From Rhodoferax sp. (lineage in GTDB: Bacteria > Pseudomonadota > Gammaproteobacteria > Burkholderiales > Burkholderiaceae_C), in the NCBI GenBank assembly GCA_025358555.1, contig JANYJD010000099.1, forward strand, positions 1 to 32,011: DNA of 32,011 nucleotides, written 5' to 3'. The notes under the pieces are model-generated. The model was not told where the DNA came from. It did not search any database and saw only the letters and a program-made list of their open reading frames with translations. Shown here one piece after another: positions 25,438 through 32,011 of the stretch. Every line of letters starts with the position of its first letter. The first letter of the stretch is position 1. The translations under genes were made by a program, and so were the position numbers.

Positions 25438-26616
25438 ATGCATGACAGCACGGGAAGCTGGGAGTTGCCCGAAGACCTGAGGATGTTCAGGGACACGATA
25501 CGTCGCTTCATGGCGGACGAAGTCAAGCCAGTAGAAGACAAGCTGCCGCATGACGCTTACACGCTGGAGCCTGAGCCGCTCAAGGCCTTGCAGAAGAAGG
25601 CGCGTGATGTGGGCCTGTGGTGCCTGGAGACACCGGCCGAACATGGCGGTGCAGGCCTGAGCTTGCTGGGGCAATGTGTGGCGGCTGAAGAAACCGCCAA
25701 ATGCCGCATGGGCGCCTACATTGCAGGCTGTGGCGCTTTTGGTTTCGATCCGCCGGTGGTGACCTGGAAAGGTACGCACCATCAGCAGCGCTTTGCGCGC
25801 GAGGATGTGGAAAATGGCACTAAAGCCTTTGTTGCCATCAGCGAGCCGAGCGGCGGCTCCGACCCGGGCCGCTCGATCCAGACACGCGCTGAGCGCAAAA
25901 GCGACCGGTATGTCATCAACGGCACCAAGATCTGGATATCGGGTGCGGGCATGGCCAAGTGGGGCATCGTCTTTGCCCGTGTGGGTGAGAGCAAGGGGCG
26001 CGATGGCATTACCAGCTTTATCGTCGACAAGAGTCGGCCCGGCATCAGCCTGTCCAAGATACCGGTGATTCGCTCCTACTCGCCCTATGAGGTTCATTTT
26101 GACAACTATGAAGTGCCCTTGGAGGACCGTCTTGGCGATGAAGGCAAGGGCTTCGCATTTGCCGAGGAATGGCTGATCCATGCGCGCCCGCCCTACGCGG
26201 CGGCGACCATCGGCATCGCCCAGGCGGCGCTAGACCTGGCAATTGAATGGGCCGCGCAACGCAAGACATTTGGCAGCCTGCTGGCGGACAAGCAGGCCAT
26301 CCAGTGGATGATCGCCGACTCCGAAGTGGAACTGCGTGCGGCCAGGCTGCTGGTCTATCAAGCTGCCTGGAATGCCGACCTGGGGCGCGACATCAAGGTC
26401 GATGCCTCGGTGGCCAAGGTGTTTGGCACGGAGGCGGCCGGGCGGGTGGTGGACCGCTGCATCCAGATATTCGGCGGCATGGGCGTCGCCCAGGAGTTGC
26501 CGCTGGAGCGGTGGTACCGCGAGCTGCGGATCAAGCGCATTGGCGAAGGACCATCAGAAGTGCACCGCATGGTGATTGCGCGCGACTTGCTCAGCGGCAA
26601 ACGCGCGGGGGTCTGA
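25438..26616 (+). CDS. Acyl-CoA dehydrogenase
   Basis: This 392-residue FAD enzyme of the acyl-CoA dehydrogenase family has all three regions: N-terminal helices (about 10-125), a middle beta domain (AISEPSGGSDPG, about 137-148) and C-terminal helices with RKTFGSLLADKQAIQW. E370 in IGEGPSE sits where medium-chain type enzymes have the catalytic base. It oxidises an acyl-CoA to the 2,3-enoyl-CoA and passes electrons to ETF, which is not encoded here. The ATG at 25438 follows a strong AGGAGG; a reading from 25396 would add unrelated residues. The crotonase gene follows after 2 bases. It is probably specific to the branched or polar intermediate of this operon, but that is inference. Confidence 0.93.
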   Translation: MHDSTGSWELPEDLRMFRDTIRRFMADEVKPVEDKLPHDAYTLEPEPLKALQKKARDVGLWCLETPAEHGGAGLSLLGQCVAAEETAKCRMGAYIAGCGAFGFDPPVVTWKGTHHQQRFAREDVENGTKAFVAISEPSGGSDPGRSIQTRAERKSDRYVINGTKIWISGAGMAKWGIVFARVGESKGRDGITSFIVDKSRPGISLSKIPVIRSYSPYEVHFDNYEVPLEDRLGDEGKGFAFAEEWLIHARPPYAAATIGIAQAALDLAIEWAAQRKTFGSLLADKQAIQWMIADSEVELRAARLLVYQAAWNADLGRDIKVDASVAKVFGTEAAGRVVDRCIQIFGGMGVAQELPLERWYRELRIKRIGEGPSEVHRMVIARDLLSGKRAGV

Positions 26617-26618
26617 CC

Positions 26619-27395
26619 ATGGCCATCGACCTCACCGTCTCTGATGACGGCATTGCCCTCATCACCATCAACCGGCCCGAGCGGCTCAACGCGATGGACG
26701 CGGAGCATTACCAGGCGCTCTCGCGTGCCTGGTGCACGGTGCGCGACGACCCGGCCATTCGAGTTGCCATCGTCACTGGCGCAGGGGAGCGCTCCTTCAC
26801 CACAGGTGCCGACATTAAAAGCTTCGTCACCGCGCCTGCAGGCATGTCGGACATGTGGCTGACGCAGCGTGACCAGTTGCTCAACCGCGGGCTGGAAGTG
26901 TGGAAACCCGTGGTGGCCGCTGTCAATGGCTATTGCCTGGGTGGCGGCATGACGCTCATGATGGCCACCGACATTCGCATCGCAGCCAGCCATGCGACGT
27001 TCAGCCTGGCCGAAGTCAAGCGCGGCATCATTCCCGGCAACGGCGGCACCCAGCGTGTGCTCAACCAGTTGCCGTATGCGATTGCCATGGAAATGCTTCT
27101 GACCGGCGACGGCATTGATGCGGTAGTGGCGGAGCGTTGGGGCCTGGTCAACAAGATTGTTGCCAAAGAGGATTTGCTGGAGACCGCCTTCAAGTACGCC
27201 CGGCGCATTGCGGTCAACGCCCCATTGGCAGTGCAGGCCGCCAAGGAGCTTGCGATTCGCAGCCGCGATACCGATTTGACGACCGGGCTGCGGATCGAAG
27301 CCGTGATCAACCGCATGCTGCAGTTCACCGAAGACGCCAAAGAAGGCCCCGCTGCGTTTTCTGCCAAACGCACCCCCAATTTCAAGGGGCAATAG
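26619..27395 (+). CDS. Enoyl-CoA hydratase/isomerase (crotonase) family protein
   Basis: This 258-residue crotonase-fold protein has the oxyanion-hole stretch FTTGADIKSF (about 60-69) and GGGMTLMMATDIR (108-120). By alignment with rat mitochondrial enoyl-CoA hydratase, the second catalytic Glu is kept as E132 (SLAEVKRG), while the first is replaced by T112. Enzymes with only one of the two Glu often are isomerases, hydrolases or hydratases with a modified mechanism, so classical hydratase activity is not assured. The ATG at 26619 lies 2 bases after the acyl-CoA dehydrogenase stop, and the CoA transferase start follows after 2 bases, so translation is likely coupled. The natural role is the step following dehydrogenation. 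Confidence 0.92.
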   Translation: MAIDLTVSDDGIALITINRPERLNAMDAEHYQALSRAWCTVRDDPAIRVAIVTGAGERSFTTGADIKSFVTAPAGMSDMWLTQRDQLLNRGLEVWKPVVAAVNGYCLGGGMTLMMATDIRIAASHATFSLAEVKRGIIPGNGGTQRVLNQLPYAIAMEMLLTGDGIDAVVAERWGLVNKIVAKEDLLETAFKYARRIAVNAPLAVQAAKELAIRSRDTDLTTGLRIEAVINRMLQFTEDAKEGPAAFSAKRTPNFKGQ

Positions 27396-27397
27396 AA

Positions 27398-28594
27398 ATG
27401 ACCGCCAACTACCCCTTGGAAGGCGTAACGGTTGTTGATCTGGGCCAAATTTACAACGGACCCTATTGCACCTTCCTGATGGCCATGGCGGGTGCACGCA
27501 TCATCAAAATCGAGGCCAAGGGCGGCGAGAACCTGCGCCGGCGCGGCGTGGTGGGCGGGGCGGCGTTGCCGTTCGCCATGCTCAACTCCAACAAGACCTT
27601 CGCCACGCTTGACCTCAAGAGCGCGCGCGGCTGCGAGCTGCTGCGCGCGATGGTGAAGAAAAGCGATGTTCTGGTCGAGAATTTCAAGCCCGGCGCGATG
27701 GAGCGCATGGGCGTGGGCTACGCGTCGCTGCGCCAGATTAATCCGAAGCTGATCTACGGGTCCGGCTCCGGCTTCGGCCGTTCGGGCCCAAACAAGGACT
27801 ATCCCGCAATGGACCTGACCGTACAGGCGATGGCGGGCATCATGAACGTCACCGGTTTTCCCGACCGGCCGCCGGTCAAGGCTGGCCCGGCGCTGTGCGA
27901 CTTCTCTGGCGGCGTGCACCTGTTTGGGGCCATCATGGCCGCGCTGTACGAGCGTGAGAAAACCGGGGTCGGCCGCCTGGTCGAGGTGTCGATGCAGGAA
28001 GCAGTCTACGCATCGCTGGCCTCCAACCTGGGCCTGCACTACAGCATGGGCAACACGGTGCCGCCGCGCACCGGCAACCGCCATGGCGGCCTGGCCGAAG
28101 CGCCCTACAACGTCTATCCGACCGCAGATGGTCACATTGCCATCATCTGTGTCAACGAGACGCACTGGAAATCGCTGCTGGCCGTGATGCAGCGCGAAGA
28201 CCTGCTGATTGACCCGCGTTATATCGACCTCAAGGGCCGCGTGGCGCACATGGACGGCATCGACGAACTGGTGGGAGGTTTCACGTCACGCTTGCCCAAG
28301 CAGGAGTTGTTCGATCTGCTGATGCGCAACCATGTGCCGTGTTCACCGGTGCGTAATCTGGACGAGGTGGTCAACGACAAACACATGCATGCGCGCCGTG
28401 CGCTGGAATGGGTGGAGCACCCGATGTATGGCCGGGTATGCCTGCCCAATTCGCCACTGCGTTTCGACGGTGTCGAACCGATAGCGATACGTCCCAGCGG
28501 CACGCTGGGCTGCGACAACCAGGAGGTCTACGGCGACTGGCTTGGTTTGCCGGCCGACGAAATCGCGGGTCTGCAGGCCGAGGGGGTGATCTGA
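27398..28594 (+). CDS. Family III (CaiB/BaiF) CoA transferase
   Basis: This 398-residue CoA transferase is of the single-domain type. VVDLGQIYNGPYCTFLMAMAGARIIKIE opens the Rossmann-like part, and VENFKPGAMERMGVGY and RHGGLAEAPYN are family blocks. The nucleophilic Asp of formyl-CoA transferase (D169) corresponds to D168 in LCDFSGG. It transfers CoA from an acyl-CoA donor to the pathway's acid, activating it without ATP. It has one domain and an intact Asp, unlike the double-domain enzyme at 632-2851, so the two are not recent copies. The start follows the crotonase stop by 2 bases. A 153-base gap with a palindromic element follows. Confidence 0.94.
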   Translation: MTANYPLEGVTVVDLGQIYNGPYCTFLMAMAGARIIKIEAKGGENLRRRGVVGGAALPFAMLNSNKTFATLDLKSARGCELLRAMVKKSDVLVENFKPGAMERMGVGYASLRQINPKLIYGSGSGFGRSGPNKDYPAMDLTVQAMAGIMNVTGFPDRPPVKAGPALCDFSGGVHLFGAIMAALYEREKTGVGRLVEVSMQEAVYASLASNLGLHYSMGNTVPPRTGNRHGGLAEAPYNVYPTADGHIAIICVNETHWKSLLAVMQREDLLIDPRYIDLKGRVAHMDGIDELVGGFTSRLPKQELFDLLMRNHVPCSPVRNLDEVVNDKHMHARRALEWVEHPMYGRVCLPNSPLRFDGVEPIAIRPSGTLGCDNQEVYGDWLGLPADEIAGLQAEGVI

Positions 28595-28595
28595 G

Positions 28596-28712
28596 ATGAA
28601 AGACGCCCCCCGTCTGTCCGGTCTCACTGCGTGTAGACCGGCCGAACCCCCCACTGGGGGGCGGGCCGGCCGCTTCGGAGCGGCCGTGCGCGGCGGCCAC
28701 TCAATCTTTCAT
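28596..28712. repeat. Palindromic element inside the operon, with strong hairpins
   Basis: The gap 28595-28747 has no gene. A 117-base stretch is bounded by 8-bp inverted ends, ATGAAAGA at 28596-28603 and TCTTTCAT at 28705-28712. Inside are two hairpins: CCCCCC-ACT-GGGGGG at 28647-28661, and CGGCCGCT-TCGG-AGCGGCCG at 28667-28686. No T tract follows, so it is not a normal terminator. It looks like a non-coding GC-rich palindromic (REP/MITE-like) unit inserted between co-transcribed genes. It may dampen or stabilise part of the transcript. No target-site duplication was recognised. Confidence 0.6.
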
Positions 28713-28747
28713 GCGTCGTGGGTGGCGCAGCACTACGAAAAACCAAT

Positions 28748-29890
28748 ATGTCACACGCACTGAGTGGCAAGGTCGTCATCGCCGGTATCGGCCATACCGC
28801 CTACGGCAAGCACCCGGGGCGCAGCACGGTGTCGCTGAATGTCGAGGCGATCCGCAAGGCGCTGGCCGACGCCGGCATCGAAAAGCGCGAGGTCGATGGC
28901 CTGTTAGTCAAGGCGCCCACTTCCAAGTTCGAGATGATGTACGCGCAGAAGCTGGCCGAGGCGCTCGGAATGCAGCCGCGCATCGGTGGCGTCTACGACC
29001 ATGGCGGCGCCACCAACATCAGCATGATTAGCTACGCCACAATGGCCATCGAGGCCGGCCAGTGCGAAGTCGCCCTTGTGTCGCTGGCCGACAACCCGGC
29101 CACCGGCTCGCGTCAGGCGTACGAGAAGTCCTATGGCGACGATGGCAGCGCCCTGTTCGGTTGGTTCAGCACGCCTGCCGGTTACGCCATGGTCGCGCAG
29201 CGCCACATGGCCCAGTACGGCACCACCAGCGACCAGCTTGGCGCCATCGCCGTGGCCTGCCGCAAACACGGTGCCGCCAATCCGCACGCGCAGTTGCGCA
29301 AGCCGCTGACGCTGCAGCAGTACCGCGACTCGCGTCTGATCGTCGAGCCGCTGCGGCGCGACGACTGCTGCCTGGTATCCGATGGCGCCGCCGCCGTAGT
29401 GCTGATGAGCGCGAAAAAAGCCGCCGAGTTGAAGGTGGCCAAGCCGGTGCCGGTGCTGGGTTTCGGGCAGGGGCAGACATCGTGGGACGTGGCGTTGCGC
29501 CCGGATCTCACCACCACTGCGGCCAAGGTGTCGGCGCAGACCGCCTTTGCCATGGCGGGCCTGAAGCCGGCCGACATCGACGTGGCGCAAATTTACGACT
29601 GCTTCACGATCTGCGCGCTCATGACGCTGGAAGCCTATGGCTTTTGTGCCCAAGGCGAGGGTGGCCGCTTTGTCGAGGGCGGGCGCATAGAGCTGGGCGG
29701 CGACCTGCCTATCAACACCTCGGGCGGTTTGTTGTCCGAGACCGGCATGCCGGGTATGCAACTTGTGCTCGAAGGCGTCAGGCAAATGCGCGGCGATTCG
29801 GTGAACCAGGTCAAAGGCGCAGGCAAATGCGCCGTCAGCAACCAGGGCGGCATCATGCACACCCATTCGACCCTGCTGCTTGGAAACTGA
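28748..29890 (+). CDS. Thiolase-fold protein lacking the catalytic Cys, aldolase-like (Ltp2 type)
   Basis: This 380-residue thiolase-superfamily protein is of the SCP-x/lipid-transfer group. Aligning its N-terminal region with SCP-x thiolase (from the helix ending AIEAGQCEVALV backward), the nucleophilic Cys column is G87 in DHGGATNIS. The GHP-type His motif near the C-terminus is also absent (SGGLLSETGMPGM). It keeps a Tyr at Y283 in YDCFT, a conserved block in such Cys-less proteins. A DUF35 gene follows 12 bases later. Thiolase-like proteins without Cys paired with DUF35 proteins act as retro-aldolases in steroid side-chain degradation (Ltp2/DUF35). A C-C cleaving aldolase is thus likely, and normal thiolysis unlikely. 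ATG 28748 has a poor ribosome-binding site. GTG at 28718 is possible but adds non-family residues. Confidence 0.85.
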   Translation: MSHALSGKVVIAGIGHTAYGKHPGRSTVSLNVEAIRKALADAGIEKREVDGLLVKAPTSKFEMMYAQKLAEALGMQPRIGGVYDHGGATNISMISYATMAIEAGQCEVALVSLADNPATGSRQAYEKSYGDDGSALFGWFSTPAGYAMVAQRHMAQYGTTSDQLGAIAVACRKHGAANPHAQLRKPLTLQQYRDSRLIVEPLRRDDCCLVSDGAAAVVLMSAKKAAELKVAKPVPVLGFGQGQTSWDVALRPDLTTTAAKVSAQTAFAMAGLKPADIDVAQIYDCFTICALMTLEAYGFCAQGEGGRFVEGGRIELGGDLPINTSGGLLSETGMPGMQLVLEGVRQMRGDSVNQVKGAGKCAVSNQGGIMHTHSTLLLGN

Positions 29891-29902
29891 GGACAAACTG
29901 AC

Positions 29903-30319
29903 ATGCAAGCCGCTGAAACCACGATACCCGCGCCGCAGCGCGATGCGCTCAATACCTCCTACTGGGAAGGCCTGGCGCAGGGCTCCTTGTCTTTCCAGCG
30001 TTGCAGTGCCTGCGGCCACGCATGGCTGCCCGCGCGCGGCGAATGTCCGGCTTGCCTGGGCGACCAGTGGGCTTGGGAAAATGCCGGCGGCGGTGCCCAA
30101 CTGATCAGTTGGGTGGTGTACCACGTGGCGTTTCACCCCGCTTTTGCCAACCGCCTGCCGTACAACGTGGCGGTGGTTGAGCTGGATGAAGGACCGCGCC
30201 TCATCAGCAATGTGGTGCGTGTCGCCGATGCACAAACGCTGAAGATTGACCAGCGCCTGAAGCTGGTGATTGAAGATGAAGGTGGGACCGCTGTGCCGCG
30301 TTTCACGCCAGTCCGCTGA
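29903..30319 (+). CDS. DUF35 OB-fold/zinc-ribbon protein
   Basis: This 138-residue protein has an N-terminal rubredoxin-like zinc ribbon, C34-x2-C37 and C48-x2-C51, and a C-terminal OB-fold region (VVYHVAFHPAF...LPYNVAVVELDEGPRLISNV). These are the two parts of the DUF35 family. DUF35 proteins bind to thiolase-like proteins and CoA esters and are required for activity of some, for example the Ltp2 aldolase. It begins 12 bases after the thiolase-fold gene, so the two almost surely form a complex. All four zinc ligands are present. Family assignment is firm; the role is inferred from its partner. Confidence 0.93.
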   Translation: MQAAETTIPAPQRDALNTSYWEGLAQGSLSFQRCSACGHAWLPARGECPACLGDQWAWENAGGGAQLISWVVYHVAFHPAFANRLPYNVAVVELDEGPRLISNVVRVADAQTLKIDQRLKLVIEDEGGTAVPRFTPVR

Positions 30320-30371
30320 AGCGACTATGAAGCGACTATGAAGCGGTCAACAGCAACAGCAACAGCAACAG
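30318..30371. repeat. Short tandem repeats before the second Bug gene
   Basis: An 11-bp unit, GAAGCGACTAT, occurs twice in direct tandem (30318-30328, 30329-30339), with a partial third copy. Shortly after, a hexamer CAACAG is repeated four times (30348-30371). The stretch is in the 75-base gap before the start at 30395. If translation began at the ATG at 30338, the hexamers would encode alternating Thr-Ala without changing frame. They may vary in copy number by slippage and alter spacing of the upstream signal. Confidence 0.7.
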
Positions 30372-30394
30372 TGCAAAAGAAAGACGAGTTGAAT

Positions 30395-31384
30395 ATGGTC
30401 GCTATTAAAAAAACTATAGCTAAATATGCATACTGGACGCTGGCTTCAGCCCTTTTTATTGCTTCCGGACAAGCGGCGGCGCAAGGTGCAAACTTCCCGA
30501 CCCGGTCTTTGAAAATTGTCGTGCCCACTTCGCCAGGAAGCGGCTCCGACACCACCGCGCGCTACTTTGCAGAGCAGCTTGCGACCGCTTTGGGCCAGCC
30601 CGTCATCATCGACAACAAACCCGGTGCCAACGGCACCATCGCCGCCATGGCCGTAAAGCAGGCCCCGGCTGACGGCTACACGATATTCCTGGCCTCCAAC
30701 ACCCACATGGCGGTGAACCCGATCTTCGTCAAGGATCTGCCGTATGACCCCATCAAGGACTTCAAGCCGGTGGCTGGCATTGCGCGCGGCATGATGATCT
30801 TCGTTGCCTCACCCAATTCGAAGATCAGCAACGTTGCAGATCTGGTGACTGCAGCCAAAGCCACGAAACAGCAGCTGACCGTCGGCACCTACACAGCAGG
30901 CTTCCACCTCTCGGCTGAGTGGTTCGCCAGCGCCACCGGCACCAAGTATGTCAACGTGCCCTACAAGGGCGCACCCGAAGTGTTCGTGGGCTTGATGGGT
31001 GACCAACTGGATTGGGGCGTCAGCGATCTGATCGCTGCCATGCCGCAAGTCAAGGCCGGCAAATTAAAGGCGCTGGCAGTGTCGGGTGAAAAGCGCCACC
31101 CCGATTACCCCGACATTCCTACCGTCAAGGAAAGCGGTTATCCGGAATATGTGAACTACACCTGGACATCCCTCTACATGCGTGCAGAGACGCCGGATGC
31201 GGTCGCCGCCAAGCTGGTGGACGCCATGCAAAAGATACTCGTCACGCCGGGTGCCCGCGAATTCATCGCCAAAATCGGGTCCGACCCCATGGCATTTCCG
31301 CCACCCGAGATGCGCAAATTCCAGATCAGCGAGACGGAGCGGTTCCGGCGTATTGCCGACGGGGCGGGCATCAAACCGCAGTGA
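30395..31384 (+). CDS. Bug-family (TTT) periplasmic binding protein, second copy
   Basis: This 329-residue Bug/TctC-type receptor has a signal peptide with basic residues (KKTIAKYAYW), a hydrophobic core (LASALFIASG) and cleavage after QAAAQ. The mature part has FPTRSLKIVVPTSPGSGSDTT, NKPGANGTIAAMA, DGYTIFLASNTHMAVNP and LPYDPIKDFKPVAGI, typical of the family. ATG 30395 gives the usual signal peptide and length. The ATG at 30338 would prepend a Thr/Ala repeat and is less likely, although neither has a strong ribosome-binding site. No membrane partners are near. It differs clearly from the Bug protein at 18904 and may bind a different acid of the same pathway. Confidence 0.9.
   Translation: MVAIKKTIAKYAYWTLASALFIASGQAAAQGANFPTRSLKIVVPTSPGSGSDTTARYFAEQLATALGQPVIIDNKPGANGTIAAMAVKQAPADGYTIFLASNTHMAVNPIFVKDLPYDPIKDFKPVAGIARGMMIFVASPNSKISNVADLVTAAKATKQQLTVGTYTAGFHLSAEWFASATGTKYVNVPYKGAPEVFVGLMGDQLDWGVSDLIAAMPQVKAGKLKALAVSGEKRHPDYPDIPTVKESGYPEYVNYTWTSLYMRAETPDAVAAKLVDAMQKILVTPGAREFIAKIGSDPMAFPPPEMRKFQISETERFRRIADGAGIKPQ
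30416..30462. repeat. AT-rich dispersed repeat, copy 2, inside the signal-peptide code
   Basis: ATAGCTAAATATGCATACT at 30416-30434 matches copy 1 (4782-4800) at 17 of 19 bases, and the next 25 bases show further similarity (GGCT..AG..C.T.TTTTAT..GC). Unlike copy 1, it lies inside an open reading frame and encodes part of the Bug signal peptide (IAKYAYWTLASALFI). Confidence 0.45.
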
Positions 31385-31484
31385 CTTATTTCACCAGTTT
31401 CCAAATTCGCATCGGTGTGTCACGTTTGCACGGTGCGCGGGTTCTTAAAACGTCAAAACGGTTTTTAAATTGAAGGAGACAGAC

Positions 31485-32011
31485 ATGCGTTTATTCAGAA
31501 GAGTTGCCACCCTGGCCGCGTTGGCCGGAGCAATGGCCGCAGGTCCGATGGCGTTCGCCCAGCAGGCGATCAAGATCGGTGCCCTCAACCCATACAGCGG
31601 CCCACTGGCGCTGTACGGCACCGAGGTCACGCGCGGCTACGAGATCGCGGTGGACAAGGTCAATGCCGCCGGTGGCGTGCTGGGCCGCAAGATCGAACTG
31701 ATCCGCGGCGACGTGACCAATGCCCAGCAGGGCATTACCACCGTCGAACAGCTGGTCAACAAGGACAAGGTGGACATGTTCGCCGGCACCTATATCAGCG
31801 GCATCTCGCTGACCGCCAGCGACGCGGCGCTGCGTTACAACAAGCTGTACTGGGAAACCAATGCGGTTGCCCAGGTGCTGACAGAGCGCGGCCTGCCCAA
31901 CTTCATCAGGAGCGGCCCGGACGGCGGTGCATTCGCCAACACCTCGGCGGCCACCGTGCGAGAACTGATTGCGCCTGCGCTGAAGAAGGACGTGAAGGGC
32001 CTGAAGATCTG
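31485..32011 (+). CDS. ABC transporter substrate-binding protein (LivK-like), partial at 3' end
   Basis: The open frame runs from ATG 31485 to the window end, 175 complete codons, so the C-terminal part is missing. It starts with a Sec signal peptide (RLFRRVATLAALAGAMAAGPMAFAQ in pattern, cleavage after FAQ). The mature N-terminus, IKIGALNPYSGPLALYGTEVTRGYEIAVD and AAGGVLGRKIELI, is typical of Peripla_BP_6 receptors of HAAT importers. AAGGAGAC precedes the ATG at good distance. The 100-base gap before it has no gene and no convincing terminator; an AT-rich patch at 31444-31471 could hold a promoter. It is distinct from the receptor at 13133 and could begin a second importer operon beyond the window. 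Confidence 0.92.
   Translation, partial: MRLFRRVATLAALAGAMAAGPMAFAQQAIKIGALNPYSGPLALYGTEVTRGYEIAVDKVNAAGGVLGRKIELIRGDVTNAQQGITTVEQLVNKDKVDMFAGTYISGISLTASDAALRYNKLYWETNAVAQVLTERGLPNFIRSGPDGGAFANTSAATVRELIAPALKKDVKGLKI

Noticed and set aside
26247-26618. Upstream extension of the crotonase reading frame by 124 codons
   Set aside because: It overlaps the acyl-CoA dehydrogenase gene in another frame and has no crotonase sequence; the ATG at 26619 starts the family domain.
26930-28249. A 439-codon minus-strand open frame opposite the crotonase and CoA transferase genes
   Set aside because: It spans two well-identified plus-strand genes and shows no family motif; it is an antisense shadow.
28904-30235. 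A 443-codon open frame on the minus strand opposite the thiolase-like and DUF35 genes
   Set aside because: No recognisable domain, composition rich in His/Arg/Gln as in antisense frames of GC-rich genes, and the plus strand carries two clear protein families.

Overview
The window looks like a chromosomal catabolic region of a betaproteobacterium, most likely Burkholderiales and Comamonadaceae-like (Rhodoferax/Polaromonas type). The basis is the GC-rich coding sequence, two Bug-type (tripartite tricarboxylate transporter) binding proteins without membrane partners, a YebC/YeeN-type protein, and AT-rich dispersed intergenic repeats of a kind I associate with that family. The genus is an inference. 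No rRNA, tRNA, CRISPR array, transposase or phage gene was seen.

Layout. (1) 151-2851: a small cupin protein and a double-domain family III CoA transferase, with a convergent AraC-type regulator (2826-3818, minus). (2) 3961-4785: an amidase remnant that has lost its catalytic core, followed by a convergent YeeN-like YebC protein (4823-5545, minus) with a good intrinsic terminator. (3) 5779-18761, plus: a long operon-like run. It encodes a Baeyer-Villiger-type monooxygenase, an SDR, a second flavin monooxygenase, a branched-chain-amino-acid-type (HAAT) ABC importer with a fused permease-ATPase and its binding protein, a second SDR, an E2-E1alpha-E1beta 2-oxo acid/acetoin dehydrogenase-type complex, and a NIPSNAP protein. 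(4) 18775-18849: a short regulatory gap with a hairpin/tandem repeat and a FadR-type operator match overlapping a possible promoter. (5) 18904-31384, plus: a second run. It encodes a Bug binding protein, an HSL-type esterase, a FadR/GntR regulator, HyuA/HyuB (hydantoinase/oxoprolinase or ketone-carboxylase superfamily), acyl-CoA dehydrogenase, a crotonase, a family III CoA transferase, a thiolase fold without the nucleophilic cysteine, its DUF35 partner and another Bug protein. The window ends inside another ABC binding protein (31485 onward).

How it may work together (inference). The importer and binding proteins would bring in an organic acid or polar metabolite. The two flavin monooxygenases, the SDRs and the esterase could convert a ketone or alcohol to an ester or lactone and then to a hydroxy acid. 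The TPP/lipoyl complex would cleave a 2-oxo acid or alpha-ketol to an acyl-CoA. The second operon would activate a substrate (HyuAB, CoA transferase), dehydrogenate and hydrate it, and possibly split it by a retro-aldol reaction, because the thiolase lacks its cysteine and sits directly before a DUF35 gene, as in the Ltp2-DUF35 aldolases of steroid side-chain breakdown. The substrate cannot be read from the sequence. The combination of these modules is the most interesting aspect of the window.
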